64,000 nucleotides of DNA from Antilocapra americana (lineage: Eukaryota; Chordata; Mammalia; Artiodactyla; Antilocapridae). The translations under genes and the position numbers were made by a program. The stretch is taken from assembly GCA_007570785.1 (NCBI GenBank), contig ML664161.1, positions 11,082,454 through 11,146,453 of the forward strand, written 5' to 3'. Every line of letters begins with the position of its first letter. Position 1 is the first letter of the stretch. This document shows positions 47,216 to 59,491 of this stretch, piece by piece. The notes below the pieces were generated by a model that made no database searches, had not been told where the DNA came from, and worked only from the letters and a program-made list of their open reading frames with translations.

Positions 47216-47794
47216 CCTCTTCTTGAGACAAATTCTTATAGTCATAACATTCTGTCATTTCAGTATAATTTTGGCTTAATTCATATAAGTTTTCTGTAAA
47301 AGCAAAGGTTGATGATAGTCACCTAGGGGAGTGTTCTGAAATTTTTGTCTTCATCTCTTATACAAATGCACTGTTTAAGCTTTCCTGTAACAAAGATGTA
47401 ATAGATGGTTTAAGTTTGAAAACAGAACCTAAGACAGATGACAACAATGGAGTGACAGGAAAAAGAACTGCTCTGTACCAGCTGGATGAACTGAAAATAG
47501 ATGGAAGATAAATTCTATCTCATGGGATTTGCTGCCTGCTGGAGCTAATCCCATTAACCCACCTGAGGCTTCACACTGTCTCATCTGTGGAGCAGTGTCT
47601 TTTTCCTTATTTATGACTTTGCTATTCATATATTTGCCAGGTCATTGCCAACTTGTGCTTAAATATAAAAATCCAATTATATATCTTACTATTTTGGCAA
47701 CCACAATCATATTGTTCTGTAATGTTACTTTTTCTTCCTTTTAAAATTCAGTTCATGAACAAAGTAGAAAGAATCCAATAGGTACGTTATTCTC
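47216..47794. other. Unique sequence, no gene seen
   Basis: No gene or repeat is recognised. Confidence 0.5.
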
Positions 47795-48830
47795 TTTCTT
47801 TTGAGGTATAAGTGATATACCGTAATTGGTATAACATTATAATAGTTTCAGGTGTAAAGTTTAATGATTTGTTATTGTATGTATTGCAAAATTGTCACCA
47901 CAGGAAGTCAGCATTTGTTCACCATGCATATTTGCAAGCATTTTTTTCTTGTGAGAACTTTTAAGGTCTACTCTCCTAGCTACTTTCAAATATGCAGTAC
48001 AGTATTATATACCACAGTCACCATGTTGTGCATCTCTTCCCCATGACTTAGTAACTTTATAATTGAAATTTTGAACCTTTTAACCTTGTTACCCACTCCT
48101 TCTGACTGCTGCACCTCAGGCAACCAGCAGTTTGTTCACTTTATCCATGTGCTTGTATTTTTTTTTTTTTCTTTTTGGTTTGTTTTAGTTTTTTGCTTTT
48201 AGATTCCACATGTAAGTGAGATCATGTGGGACCTGTCTTTCTCTTTGTGACTTATTTCCATTAGCATAATATCTTTAAGGTCCATCCATGTTGTCCCAAA
48301 TGGCAACACTTTTTTGTATGACAAATCACAGTCAATTTCTTTTTGTCTGAAAAATATTCTAGTGTGTGTGTGACACATTTTAATATTTGTTTATCTCTTA
48401 GTGCACACTTGAGTTGTTTCCTTGTCTTGGCTATTGTAAACAGTGCTGGCATGAACCTGGGGGTGCATATATATCTTTAGCTTTAGTATTTTTATTTTCT
48501 TGGCATAAATGCCCAAGAGGAATTGCTGGCTAATATGGTAGATCTTTTTTAAAATTTTTGTGTTGCTTCTATTCTGTTTTCCAATTTATATTCCCACCAA
48601 CAGAGCACAAATATTTATTCCCCTTTTCCTATATCCTCACACTTATTTCTTATCTTTTTGGTTATAACCATTCTGTTAATAACAGGTGTGAAATCATAGC
48701 TCATGGAAATTTTTCTTTCTATTTTCCTGATAGTTAACTATGTTGAGCATCTTGTCATGTGCCTTTGGCCATTTTTATGTCTTCTTTGGAAAAATGTCTA
48801 TTCAGACAATTCTCTTAAGAGAAAATTACA
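47795..48830 (-). mobile_element. Decayed L1 3' end, minus strand
   Basis: The 3' UTR-like part is at 47795-48130 ('ttttgaggtataagtgatatac', 'gtattgcaaaattgtcaccac'), followed by the ORF2 C-terminal part in reverse. Landmarks are 'agattccacatgtaagtgagatcatg' (48202), 'ttggctattgtaaacagtgctgg' (48427) and 'atgttgagcatcttgtcatgtgcc' (48740). Frames are broken. Confidence 0.8.
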
Positions 48831-49554
48831 AAAGAATTTTTTATGAATATAGGTGTTCTCTTTCTTCCTGTATTCCATATCTATCTCTTTTTTCCCTCCT
48901 TTGAATTAAGAAAAGCTGCTTGAAATATGATCTGTTTCATTATGATTATTCCCAGTGTTACATAATTAATAGCATCATATATTAAAAATTTTACTGGAGT
49001 ATAATTTACTGCATTAAAACACAGTTGCCACTATCTCCTCATTTAATGATGAGTACATCAGATGGCATCCTAATGCTATCTTTGGTGTATCAGGGAATGT
49101 ATAGACAGTTCTAAAATGATATTTTTATGGTACTTTGGAAAAATATGGATGAAATGGCTTGAAATAAGTGGATGATGAGAGGAGAGGGTGTTCAGCCTTT
49201 TTGACCCTGTGAGACTTCCTGAGGACTGAAGGGATTGTCAAAACCTACTATAGCTGTAGACAAGGTAGGAAGCTCTGTGGACTGAAATAATGTCTTAACA
49301 GTTGTGTACATGTAGTATCTTCAGATAAAAATGTAAAAAATCAGTCTTATAGAGAGTTTGTCTTTATGACTAACCACAACTGAGTTTTTTTTCTTTTCTA
49401 ATAAGGTTTAGCACATGGTAGACAATCAATAAATTTTGAGAAACCCAAAGTTATATAGACAGTCCATTCAAATGATTGGATACATTTGTAGATTTTAACA
49501 TATTGTTTGATACTTACATTTAAAAAAGAACAGAACTCTGAATGCACTATGTAT
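48831..49554. other. AT-rich unique sequence, no gene seen
   Basis: No gene or clear repeat is recognised. Confidence 0.5.
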
Positions 49555-49740
49555 CAAGCCCTCATGAGCTCATTTAATGTTCATAACATCCTTGGAAAAC
49601 AATCTTGGTTCTTATCTTCATTTTATGTCAGAGGATTTTGTTTCAGAAATTTTAAGCAAGTAATCAAAAAACTACCTGGGAGGTAGTGCAGCAAGAATTT
49701 AAACAGACTGCTCTGATTCCAACACTGAAATAAACGTGTT
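49555..49740 (-). mobile_element. MIR SINE, minus strand
   Basis: 'gagctcatttaatgttcataacatcctt', 'ttcattttatgtcagaggatttt' and 'gactgctctgattccaacactg' follow the reverse MIR order. Strongly diverged. Confidence 0.65.
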
Positions 49741-51180
49741 TGTCATGTTTGTCAGGAGGATTCCTGACCTGCAACATTTGCTGAATAAATGATATTTGGA
49801 TCTCGTCTCTCACTTTCTACCACTTTTGTCTTGTGTGTCTCTGCATTCACCTCCATGACTTTCTGTATATTTTTTTGGATTATTTTAGTGTTCTCTTAAT
49901 GTAGAGTCCAAAATTGAGCTCAGCTCTCAAAAAGTACTCTAATAGCTGCAAGAGTGATAGTGGGATTAACCTCTAACCCATCTTTTTATAAAGAGGTGTG
50001 ATCAATCATCATGTTCATCAGCAAATAAAATCCATGTATAATCCACCTCCCTAAAGTCTCCTTTCTCTTTTTTAAAATAAATACTCCAAATAAATACTGG
50101 TAGTGCTAGGAGAAGAACCCAGTGAAAGAATTCTCTGTAAGGATTTTAGAACTTCTTATAGTGCATTTTCAGGTGAGGATAGCTTACCTGCTCTGGGAAG
50201 ATGATGTTGGTTATTTAAAAACTCAGAGATAAAATAAGAAACCACTAAGCATAATGATTTATTTGCTTTTTGGTAAATTTGATTCTGTTTTGTAACGTTT
50301 GAAACATGGATTTTATGGGTGATAGTATTAAAATTTACACTCCCTCTAGACTGTGTTGTTAATCATTATTGCTTTGCTGGGCTTTAGGATTACCTGTCTG
50401 CATTGCAATACAACTTCCTTAATATTTACAATTGAAATACCAATGGTTCTTAAGACATGTCATATATTTCTATGAATGAAATGGAAGTCACAAGAAATAA
50501 AGGCTTGCCATCAGAAATAAACTTCAAAATATTAAACTCCTCATAAAAATCTGTAGAACTTTTTAAGACCAATGTTGATTTTTATACTTCTGAAATAAAA
50601 TATCCAGTCCTAATGGGTGTATATCTGATACCAGTGGTTGTATTTTAGTGCTTCAAAAAAAGATAAATGAATTCATTATCTGAGGATAGTTATGGCATAA
50701 ATAAAACAACAAACAATAGGTGCTTCATGTATAATTTAGTTCAGCACACCAGGCATTTATTAAGCCTCTACTTTGTGAAAGTCCCTGTAGAGATGAGATC
50801 AGGTACTTATCTTTGGAGGAGGAGTATTGAAGACAGGCACAGGCACCTGTGATACTTTAGACCGTTCAGATCTATTGCTATGACTGTAGAAGCTCCCATC
50901 TTTTGCAGAGAGCAAAAGATACCAGAAATGGATCTTGGAGCTCCCAGATGACATTCAGGAAAATATTCTACACTTTTGTGAATATTTCTTACTCTTATTA
51001 CCTAGTAGCAGTTGTCAAGGAACTGTGTTACGATCAGCACTTGAAGGGTGGAAGCTATCCTGTATCTTCTACAAAGCAGTAAGTGATCCGGAGATACAAA
51101 TTTGACCCTGAACTAAAGTCATCCATGAGATTTTCAGCTCTGCCAAATTCTTAGCATTATTGAGACATTGATCTTACTCA
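49741..51180. other. Unique sequence, no gene seen
   Basis: No gene is recognised. The part at 50740-50800 ('ggcatttattaagcctctactttgtg') may be the head of an old repeat. Confidence 0.45.
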
Positions 51181-51193
51181 TATTTTTAGTAGG

Positions 51194-51507
51194 GACTTTC
51201 CTGGTAGCTGAGTGGTAAAGAATTGACCTGCCAATGCTGGGGACACAGATTCTATCTGTGATCCGAGAAGATCCCACATGCTGTGGAGCAGCTAAGTGCA
51301 TGTTCTACAACCACTGAGCCTGTGCTCTAGAGCATGGGAGCCGCACACCTAAAGCCTATGTTCTGAAATGAGAGAAGCCACTGCAAGTAGAATCCCGAGC
51401 ACCTTAACAGAGAGTGGCTCCTGTTTGCCACAACTAGAGAAAGTCTGTGCAAAACAACAGAGACCTAGCACAGCCAAGATTAAATAAATAAAAATAATAA
51501 TAAAAAA
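51194..51507 (+). mobile_element. CHR-2-like tRNA-derived SINE
   Basis: The head 'gactttcctggtagctgagtgg' and 'gatcccacatgctgtggagcagctaag' are followed by 'gagcctgtgctctagagc', 'gagaagccactgcaa', 'caactagagaaag' and an 'aaataaataaaaataataa' tail. This is the layout of the cetartiodactyl CHR-2 tRNA-Glu SINE, distinct from Bov-tA. Possible target duplications are tatttttagtagg (51181-51193) and tattttgggtagg (51508-51520), 11 of 13 identical. Confidence 0.85.
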
Positions 51508-51520
51508 TATTTTGGGTAGG

Positions 51521-53578
51521 AAAGGAAAATTGCATACAGAGCTTGCTTAAATTTGGGAGTTAGCAGGGACAAAGACTTTTTTGAAGGAGCTCACCCACCG
51601 GCATCAAATTCATTTATTGAGTCCTGTTATGATTCAAAGAGTAAAAGGCAGCATTGATCTCAGGAGCTCATAGAATAGTGCGGGAGATAAAACATACATT
51701 GAGGTTTTCCAAGCTACTGAGGGAAAATTGGCTTGAGTAACTGTTTTACACTCTTATCTCTTCTGGGGAGGGGAATGTTTTCAGAGTCTCTGCCTTTTTT
51801 TCCAGCACTCTTTTTCTGCATCATGGAACCCACTTTGTTTCATTCACTTGGCCCTGTACCAAAATTATATCTCCTATTGGCTTTCACAATAAATCCATCA
51901 TATTAAACATGCCATGGCAGTTTGTACATTACAGATTTGGTGGGTTGTGTAGGAAGAGATCATATTATCATGGAGCCCCCCATCAGCTCCACTTCCTATT
52001 TTCCCCTGTCTGATCATCTCTGCTGGGTCCCAAAAGCTAAGACTCCTAATACATGATACTGTCTTCTTTATCTACCAAATACTGCCTGCTAAGGGTAGTC
52101 TAATATTTCCCCCCCTTCCCACAAAAGTTCTGGTGATTTTTTTTTATTGTCACATACGTATTACAGAAATTGCAAATAGGATGGAGAGAGAGAAAGCAGC
52201 ACAAAAGAACTTAGAGAGTTCGGAAGTAATCAGGTTTTCATGTGGCAAACTGGAGCATGGTGATACATTAAATCTCCACTGTAGATCTTGGAACAAATTC
52301 CTTTTAATCTCATTCCAACTGTGTGGTTGACAGTAAAGTAGTATTCCCAGTATTCTCTGAAGTTAGGAAATAACTGCTCTAGTAAAAAGATAAAATTATA
52401 AAATATGGACCTTTGATAGTAAGATCTACTATTTGAAAGAAATGCAAGTTATACATAGAATCAATTACAAGGAGAAGCACAGTTATTAGGAAATTATGGG
52501 GTTATTGTGATTAGATATTAAAAAACTCATGTTCTTTATTTTAAGCACCAGATCATTGGCAACAATTTAAAAAAGCAAATACCTGTATATATTTATATAT
52601 ATGATGTGGAAAACATATTTAATATTGTACATTGTGTGTATATAAAGATTAGAACAAATTAGTACTTCTGAAAAATATTTGAGTGACAGGATCAATATTA
52701 AATTTCTTATGTATATTACAACACAATGTTTCTTAGTAAAAATAAGTGCTATAAAGCCACTTCAATAAAACTGACACTATTTAGTTTTTAAGAAAAATTG
52801 ATGTTTTTCACCAGTTGGTTTAGTTCATAAAGGATTTAAAAGTAAGAACAAAGACATCTTTGAGCTAAACTTAAGCTTGGGATATAGATTTTTTTCTTAT
52901 TAAATATTTTTTGGGATGCTGTGTAGAAATAAAAGTACTTTGTTGCTATTTGAATTTATTTTACATAATAATTCTAGAAGTTGTACAAATTAATTCAGCA
53001 GCTGAATGACATTGTTACAGAATCTGTCTCTACCCTTCTGCTCTGCCATTCTCAAAATGTTAGTTATATCCTAATATTAACTTTCTTCATGCTTTCAAGA
53101 TGAGTAAAGTGGTTCTAGGAATCATATCCATATACAAAAGCAGAAAAAAAATTTTGTTAGGAGAGTGGAAAACTTTGCTCGAAGCCCCCAAAATACCTTT
53201 CCTCCCATCTTGTTGACTAGATATTGGTAACATATATACCCTTAAATCAGTTCCTGGCAAAGGAAATGGGTTCACTATCATTGGCTGAGTCTAATCAGAG
53301 TTGTCTTGAACCTGGGCACAATCAACCTCCCCAGAGCTGTTTGGCAAAGAAAATATATAGACACCTAAGATGAATCAGGGCTCTAAAAAAGAGAAAGCAG
53401 TGGGTAGGAAGCCAGTAGTGTCTGTTGGAGAAACAGAGCATCAGCATTTAGGCTGCACATTAGAACTACCTGGAAAGCCTTTTAAAAAATATGTTGATTT
53501 ACTTGGGTTGTGCATAGATATTAACATTTTGCAAGAATGTTCCTGGTAATTTTAATGTATAGCTAAGTTTGATAACCG
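51521..53578. other. Unique sequence, no gene seen
   Basis: No gene or clear repeat is recognised. The 65-codon frame at 52133-52330 and the 64-codon minus-strand frame at 53281-53087 lack recognisable domains. Confidence 0.45.
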
Positions 53579-53721
53579 CTGCTCCTGCTGCTGCTGCTGC
53601 TGCTAAGTCACTTCAGTCGTGTCCGACTCTGTGTGACCCCATAGCTGGCAGCCCACCAGGCTCTGCCATTCCTGGGATTCTCCAGGCAAGAACCCTGGAG
53701 TGGGTTGCCATTTCCTTCTCC
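53579..53721 (-). mobile_element. Bov-A SINE, minus strand, with CTG tract
   Basis: It starts with a CTG-type trinucleotide tract (53582-53604), continues with 'aagtcacttcagtcgtgtccgactctgtgtgacccc' and ends at 'ttgccatttccttctcc', the BovA body boundary. No tRNA-derived part is present. The CTG tract is the (AGC)n tail usual for this SINE subtype. Confidence 0.92.
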
Positions 53722-54199
53722 ACTGCACTAGGTAATTGAGAATAGAATAAAGAAACAAAAACCTTCATGAGCCTGCACATGTTTATCTGCTCAAGCAGTT
53801 TTCCATCTCTACTGAGCAGTACCCGAAGTTATCAGCCACCATCAGAGTAAGGTTACCAACACAAATCTTAGACCACAGTTAATCTGCCAACCTGAGATGA
53901 TGTTCACTGCCATGGTCACTGAACATTTTCTAAGAATGCATGATGTTTGGGTACTTAAATACCCAGACAGCCTTCATAGCCAAGCTGAGATGGTGTTTTA
54001 TGTAAAGGTAGGAACATTAGTTCAGTTTTTGTGAGGAGAGAGCTGTGTTGCACAGAGGAAAGAGGTAGACCTAAAGGTTTTATCTTAGAATTCTTACAGC
54101 CAGGATTTCTTCCTTCCATTTATTTATTGTTGCTACTTTTGTTGTTATATTTGAGAAAGATTTCATTTATTTTGGTCAAAGTAAAACCTTGTAATTATA
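53722..54199. other. Unique sequence, no gene seen
   Basis: No gene or repeat is recognised. Confidence 0.5.
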
Positions 54200-54425
54200 A
54201 TAACTATCCTTTATTAACAACATATTATGAGCCAAGAACTTGTGCTAGGTGCTTTATTCCTGCCCCAACATTTATTTAATCATTACAGAAATCACATGCA
54301 GTAAATAGTACCAACTCTTCATAGAAAAGCAAATTGGAACCCAGAAAGTTTGTTACTTCTCTGAGGTTTTTTATTTAGTTCATTTCTCTGTGATGTAGAA
54401 TTTGAACCCATAATGCAGTGAAATG
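54200..54425 (-). mobile_element. MIR SINE, minus strand
   Basis: 'catattatgagccaagaacttgtgctaggtgctttattc', 'tttatttaatcattacagaaatcac' and 'gtagaatttgaacccat' match the reverse MIR order. Confidence 0.7.
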
Positions 54426-55315
54426 CCAAAATGTGTTTTGCTGTGCACAAAGATTTGATTTTGTGCAGCTTATCAGTTTAGTAAATATCTATTGGTTGAC
54501 TAATAGGTGATAGATGCTGGGCTACCCTGGGTTAGATTGCATTTTCCTTGCACAATATAATTTACATTTTTTTTAAAGAAATGAGTTGAGGACAGTTACT
54601 TTGCACCAAACACTTAATATATGATCAAAGAACAATTGAGTGAATACATGAAGTGGAATCTTTAGACTGCTTAATTTGGAGTTCTTCAAATTTTTAAGAC
54701 TAGTGAAACTACCTTGACAATAATTTCCTTTTCCAGAGGAACTTGTTAAAACATAGAAATTAAAGTCTTTAAAGATTTATCTTATATTGTACTCTGTGAT
54801 ATTTCCAAACAAATATTGAGTTACTGGAAAGTGTGTCTTGTTTAATCACACACCATATTACTGTTTTTTGATAAAACAGTACTTTCTTAATAAAAGACAT
54901 AATTCGTCTGTATGGCTGACATTTATTTAGATACTTGCTTTAGAATGTTTTCTTCTAATTGAAAGATAAGAGGAAAATAAACTGAACAATGGCTATTAAG
55001 GACTGACTGGTTTAGTTTTCACAGAGATAACATTTTCCAAATTACTGAGTTATGATATTGAAAATGAAGGGCAGACTCCTTGTTGGGAAAGGTGTTAGAA
55101 TAGCCCTAATGCAGAATCTCATTAAGGCAACTGTCAGGATTCCTGTATTTTACCATTACCTCCCCTCTTCTGTAAGAAGCAACTGTCATTTTGAGAGAGT
55201 GTACTGCCAAAGAGGCATTTACAAATAAATGAAAAATGTCACAATTGATTTCACTCCTTCCAGAATACTGTGTGTCAGCTTTGTCATAAACTGTCTTTGT
55301 TACTCTCTGTTTTAG
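54426..55315. other. AT-rich unique sequence, no gene seen
   Basis: No gene is recognised. Its right end supplies the pyrimidine-rich tract of the possible exon described next. Confidence 0.45.
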
Positions 55316-55378
55316 ATCTCCCAGCTGGACATTGGAAATAGCTTTTGGTGGTTTAGGGCCTCTTTCACTTGACCTCAG
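55316..55378 (+). other. Possible isolated exon (63 bp), function unknown
   Basis: A pyrimidine-rich tract ending in TTTTAG (55291-55315) is followed by 63 bp and then CAG|GTAAGC (55376-55384), a strong donor match. One frame is open across the segment (codons from 55317, starting SPSWTLEIAF). The other two forward frames contain a stop. The length is a multiple of three with the same phase at both ends, as in a cassette exon. I do not recognise the peptide, see no flanking exon in the window, and such matches also arise by chance in 64 kb. Confidence 0.22.
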
Positions 55379-55574
55379 GTAAGCCCTCTATTGGTGACAT
55401 TTTATAAATATTTGTAAAATGGTTTGAGGAGTTGAGAGTATAAAAACTTTTTTTTACCTCTTTCTCTCTGTAATGGCTGTTTTTGTCAAAAAGCATTTTG
55501 ATGTCAATATTGTTTGCTTGCATTTTTGGACATTATAGAGAATTATTCTGTGCCCTATGGAGTATCGTAAAATT

Positions 55575-55712
55575 GCTGCTGCTACTGCTGCTAAGTCGCT
55601 TCAGTCGTGTCCGACTCTGTGCGACCTCAGAGACGGCAGCCCACCAGGCTCCCCCGTCTCTGGGATTCTCCAGGCAAGAACAGTGGAGTGAGTTGCCATT
55701 TCCTTCTCCATA
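55575..55712 (-). mobile_element. Bov-A SINE, minus strand, with target-site duplication
   Basis: A gctgctgctactgctgct head precedes 'aagtcgcttcagtcgtgtccgac' and the BovA body, ending at 'ccatttccttctcc'. atcgtaaaatt (55564-55574) and atcataaaatt (55713-55723) agree at 10 of 11 bases. Confidence 0.93.
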
Positions 55713-55723
55713 ATCATAAAATT

Positions 55724-56256
55724 ATGCTACTATAATTCACATTCTCTTTCCTAATGCAATAATTTGTTACCATCATGCTTAACGAGATAATAATGCCAAT
55801 AACAATTACTTGGAAAAAAGACATGTGATTATGCTTTTCCTATATCTTGAAATATATGTCCAAATTTTTACCCCTCTTTCTTTGTAATATTATCTTCGAT
55901 ACGTGTCTTTAAAATGACTTATATGTAACATTGTTGATACACATTCTTTATTGCCATCACCATAAACTGGTCCATCGGCACTACTGCTGTCATGCTGACA
56001 TTAGTGACGACTTACTCTGAGCTATGATGATGCAAGTATATGTTTAGCTTATGTAAATGTATCACACTGATTTTTGAATCCTAAGTTAATATAGATTTGA
56101 AAAAAAGCAACTAATTAGAAATTGCTAGCAGTTGTTATTTTCATTGTGGATATTAAATTAAAAGAAAGTAAATCTTTATATAGTTATACTTTAAGAGATT
56201 TTTAATCAGTATATTTAGTTATACATTATGGATCATTCGGGATTATTTAGCTTTCT
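55724..56256. other. AT-rich unique sequence, no gene seen
   Basis: No gene or repeat is recognised. Confidence 0.5.
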
Positions 56257-56392
56257 TCCTCTGGAGGAGGAAATAACAACTTATTCCAGTAGTCTTGCCT
56301 GGAAAAAGCCCATGAATAAGAAGCCTAGTGAGCTACAGTCTATGGGGTTGCAAAGAGTCAGACATGACTGAGCACGCATGCATGCACGCTTG
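56257..56392 (+). mobile_element. Bov-A SINE
   Basis: A diverged BovA body ('ggaggaggaaataacaactta', 'agacatgactgagcac') is followed by an alternating 'gcatgcatgcacgc' tail. tagctttct is duplicated exactly at 56248-56256 and 56393-56401. Confidence 0.88.
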
Positions 56393-56469
56393 TAGCTTTC
56401 TACTTGAAAGATAATGGAATGGGTCATTTAGCAATATTCTGCTTCTCTTGTAAAATAGAAGTTGAAGCA

Positions 56470-56880
56470 ATTCACTCATTCATGCAACAAATATTTACTG
56501 AGCACCTACTAAGCGTGAGCTACTTACACTGAGGACATAATGATGAAGAATAAGTATCTTTTTCTCAGAGACTTACAGACCAGTGGCAATCAGTCAGGAA
56601 AATAGGCAAGTACAGCATCATGTGATGTTGTGAAAACAGTACAGATAAGCATGGCGTACAAAGTGAGGAATAAAGTGGACATCTAAGTTAGGGCAGAGAT
56701 AAATTCTTAAGGACAAATGGGGCAGATATGTGAAAGATATTAAATTTTGGTTACAAAATAGTTATGGTGTCTAAAGTGTAATGTTTAGGATAGGGAGGTA
56801 TGTCTAAAGAATTCAGGAAGGGGTACATCAAGAATGTCTTTCTGAACCACATCAAGGGATTAAGACATAATTCTGAATGG
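56470..56880 (+). repeat. Old mammalian interspersed repeat, unnamed
   Basis: The head 'cattcatgcaacaaatatttactgagcacctactaagc' and the following 'gacataatgatgaagaataag', 'cagagacttacagaccagtgg' are typical of a widespread ancient mammalian repeat. Later parts are too diverged to bound precisely. Confidence 0.45.
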
Positions 56881-57691
56881 TAGCAGTTAAATTGGAAAGA
56901 CTTCATCTGATACTGAACATTATCTTCAAATCAGGCTGACCAGATTCCTATATCTAATAACCAGGAAGGCGAGCCATTCTTCCTCCTTTATACCTACATA
57001 AATAGAATATACTTCCTAGAATATAAAGTCTTTGTGAGCAAGGACTTAGACTGATGAACCTTGTTTTCCCAGGATCTATTGCAGTACTTTGCACGTAGCA
57101 GGCTCTCAGTGTTTACAGTGTGTGATGACAGGATCAAATGTAAAACTTTGGGGAATGGGTAGGTTGACCCAACAGAGGGTCCCCACAAAGACTGATTACT
57201 TAAACCCATATACTCCTTTTTCTTTGATCAGTTGTCTCAAATGGCAAAACTGATCTCTGCATCTCCTCTTGATTTTTAAATTTATAGTAAGAGGACTCCA
57301 ACAAAATCAATATGACTTATAATTTAAAAAAATAATGTACCAACTTGTAAATAAAAATTATATTTCCTCATAAATTCTCTTTGAAAACATGAGAAAGTTT
57401 TGGAGAAAACTAAGATTAAGTGAAAAAAAAGATTTTTAGCAAAAAAAGAAATCAATATATCCAAGTTTTATTTAACTCCAGAAAATTATGTAGTCAAAAT
57501 ACATTATAAAACTTTCTTTTATAATGAGAAAGAGATGAAATGGTAACTATCATTAAATTAATCATAAATTAATGGGTTTAGTTATAATAGTAAATTCTGC
57601 ATTTCTTACCATTGTAAAGTCTTGTATTCTAGAGACTTTGCTTTGACCAGCTTTTCTGGGGTTATTCCTTTAAAATATGCTGTCCTATTGT
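56881..57691. other. AT-rich unique sequence, no gene seen
   Basis: No gene is recognised. The 71-codon minus-strand frame 57209-56994 lacks a recognisable domain. Confidence 0.45.
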
Positions 57692-57793
57692 CCACTCTAG
57701 TATTCTTACTTGGATAATTCCATGGACAAAGAAACATGGTGGACTACAGTCCATCGGGTTGCAAAAAGTCAGACACGACTGAGCAGCTAACAC
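57692..57793 (+). mobile_element. Bov-A SINE fragment
   Basis: 'ccactctagtattcttacttgg' to 'gtcagacacgactgagcagctaac' is the 3' part of a BovA unit. The first ~20 bases of the BovA body are missing. Confidence 0.87.
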
Positions 57794-58374
57794 TACTGTA
57801 CTGGTCACCTTGCTGCCAGATTATCCTTGAAACCATTTGTGACTTTTTGGTATGGCCACAAAAAAGTTCTGGAAGGACTAAGACACTCACTCAAGGCTGC
57901 ACAGAGTAGATATCAGCTCTCATGTTACTTTAGTGGCCTAAGGATAGACATAAACTGTAAGTTTCAATAATTTTGGTAAGACATTTAAAATATTTTTTCA
58001 AATGAAAATAAATTTTAAACATATAAAATCTAACTGTATAACATATTTAAGAAATAAAATATGAACAAGAATGCCAGTTTGCATGTGAAATCTGTCCACC
58101 ATCCATAGGGTAATGTTAACATTTTGCAAAGTGAAGATGAGGTAGTTCTCAAAGAAATGCTGCCTAATGTTTTGGAAAAATGGACATTTCTCTGGCTTGC
58201 TGTTACTCAGAATACAGGGTAAGAATAGCCAAATTAAAGAAAGTCTAATGAAAGTAGAAAAGAGGTATAAAAGAGAGCAGTAGAACTGGAGAATATTGAG
58301 AAGGATCAGGAAATACCACCCCCCAAAATAGTCATCTTTGACATAAAAATGATTTTTTTGACCCTAGTCTTTTT
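57794..58374. other. Unique sequence, no gene seen
   Basis: A MIR-like scrap may lie at 57870-57930 ('ggctgcacagagtagatatcagctc'). No gene is recognised. Confidence 0.45.
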
Positions 58375-58605
58375 TTTTTATTTTCTACAATTTTTATTGG
58401 AGTATATTTGACTTATAATTCTGTTATAGTCATTTCAGATATACTCCAAAGTGAATCATATATCCACTTTTTTTTTTTTTTGTTTTAAGATTCTTTCCCC
58501 ATATAGGCCAATATACAGTATTGAATTCCCTGTGCTAGTTCTTACTAGTTTTATCTTTCATACAGTAGTGTGTATATGTCAATATTTTGGAATTTGGCAT
58601 CACAA
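58375..58605 (-). mobile_element. L1 3' UTR fragment, minus strand
   Basis: 'tttttattggagtatatttgac', 'gaatcatatatccac', 'gattctttccccatataggcc' and 'ttgaattccctgtgctag' follow the reverse of an older artiodactyl L1 3' UTR. The A tail is represented by the T run near 58371-58379. Confidence 0.75.
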
Positions 58606-58860
58606 TGATTTTGAGCTGACTGCATTTATGTTCTGAGACTCCTTATTTGCCTAAAAGCAGAGTCTCCTCAAAGATCTTGAGTCACTAAATCTTCTGCAGA
58701 GCAACTGTAATCTTCTCACCACACCCAAACAAACTTTGTAACAAATTGGCATATCCCCCATAGATTTGTCTAAGATCTTTTTTATCATTTCAGTGTGTCA
58801 TTTATTTTTCTGTAAGTGCCTTTCCTCCCTATCTCCTTCCCCTAGTGAATTAAGTATAAA
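58606..58860. other. Unique sequence, no gene seen
   Basis: Nothing recognisable. Confidence 0.5.
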
Positions 58861-59057
58861 GTGAAGTGAAGTGAAAGTTGCTCAGTTGTGTCCGACTCTT
58901 TGCAACCCCATGGACTGTATAGTCCATGGAATTCTCTAGGCCGGAATACTGGAGTGGGTAGCTTTTTCCTTCTCCAGGGGATCTTCCCAACCCAGGGATT
59001 GAACCCAGGTCTCCCAAATTGCAGGCAGATTCTTTACCAGCTAAGCCACAAAAGAAA
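58861..59057 (-). mobile_element. Bov-tA SINE, minus strand
   Basis: A gtgaa-repeat tail and 'gttgctcagttgtgtccgactctttgcaacccc' begin it. The BovA body and the tRNA-derived part with 'ggattgaacccaggtctccc' (B-box side) and 'ttctttaccagctaagccac' complete it. Confidence 0.93.
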
Positions 59058-59215
59058 CTCTTCAGACCCCAAATTCCAACCATTCCTTTGAGGTGGTTCA
59101 ATTCATCGCTGAGTGCTCCCTTGTGTATGCTCTATGCACATGAAAATGAATTTGTTTTTCTCTCATTCATCTGTCTTTAGTCAGCCTAATTTACCAGAGC
59201 AAGCCCACTAACCAA

Positions 59216-59491
59216 GAGAAGGCAATGGCACCCCACTCCAGTACTCTTGCCTGGAGAATCCCATGGATGGAGGAGCCTGGTAGGCTGCAGTCCATGGGGT
59301 CGCTACGAGTCGGACACGACTGAGCAACTCCACTTTCACTTTTCACTTTCTTGCATTGGAGAAGGAAATGGCAACCCACTCCAGTATTCTTGCCTGGAGA
59401 ATCTCAGGAATGGGGGAGCCCGGTGGGCTGCCGTCTCTGGGGTTGCACAGAGTCGGACACGACTGAAGCGACTTAGCAGCAGCACCAGCAG
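59216..59491 (+). mobile_element. Bov-A2 SINE (two BovA units)
   Basis: Two BovA monomers stand head to tail. Unit one (59216-59349) starts 'gagaaggcaatggcacccc'. Unit two (59358-59491) starts 'ggagaaggaaatggcaaccc' and ends with a 'gcagcagcaccagcagc' tail. This is the dimeric Bov-A2 layout and is low in divergence. Its target duplication is not clear. Confidence 0.92.

Noticed and set aside
53579..53604. CTG repeat as a stand-alone expansion locus
   Set aside because: It is the ordinary trinucleotide tail of a minus-strand Bov-A SINE, also seen in shorter form at 55575.
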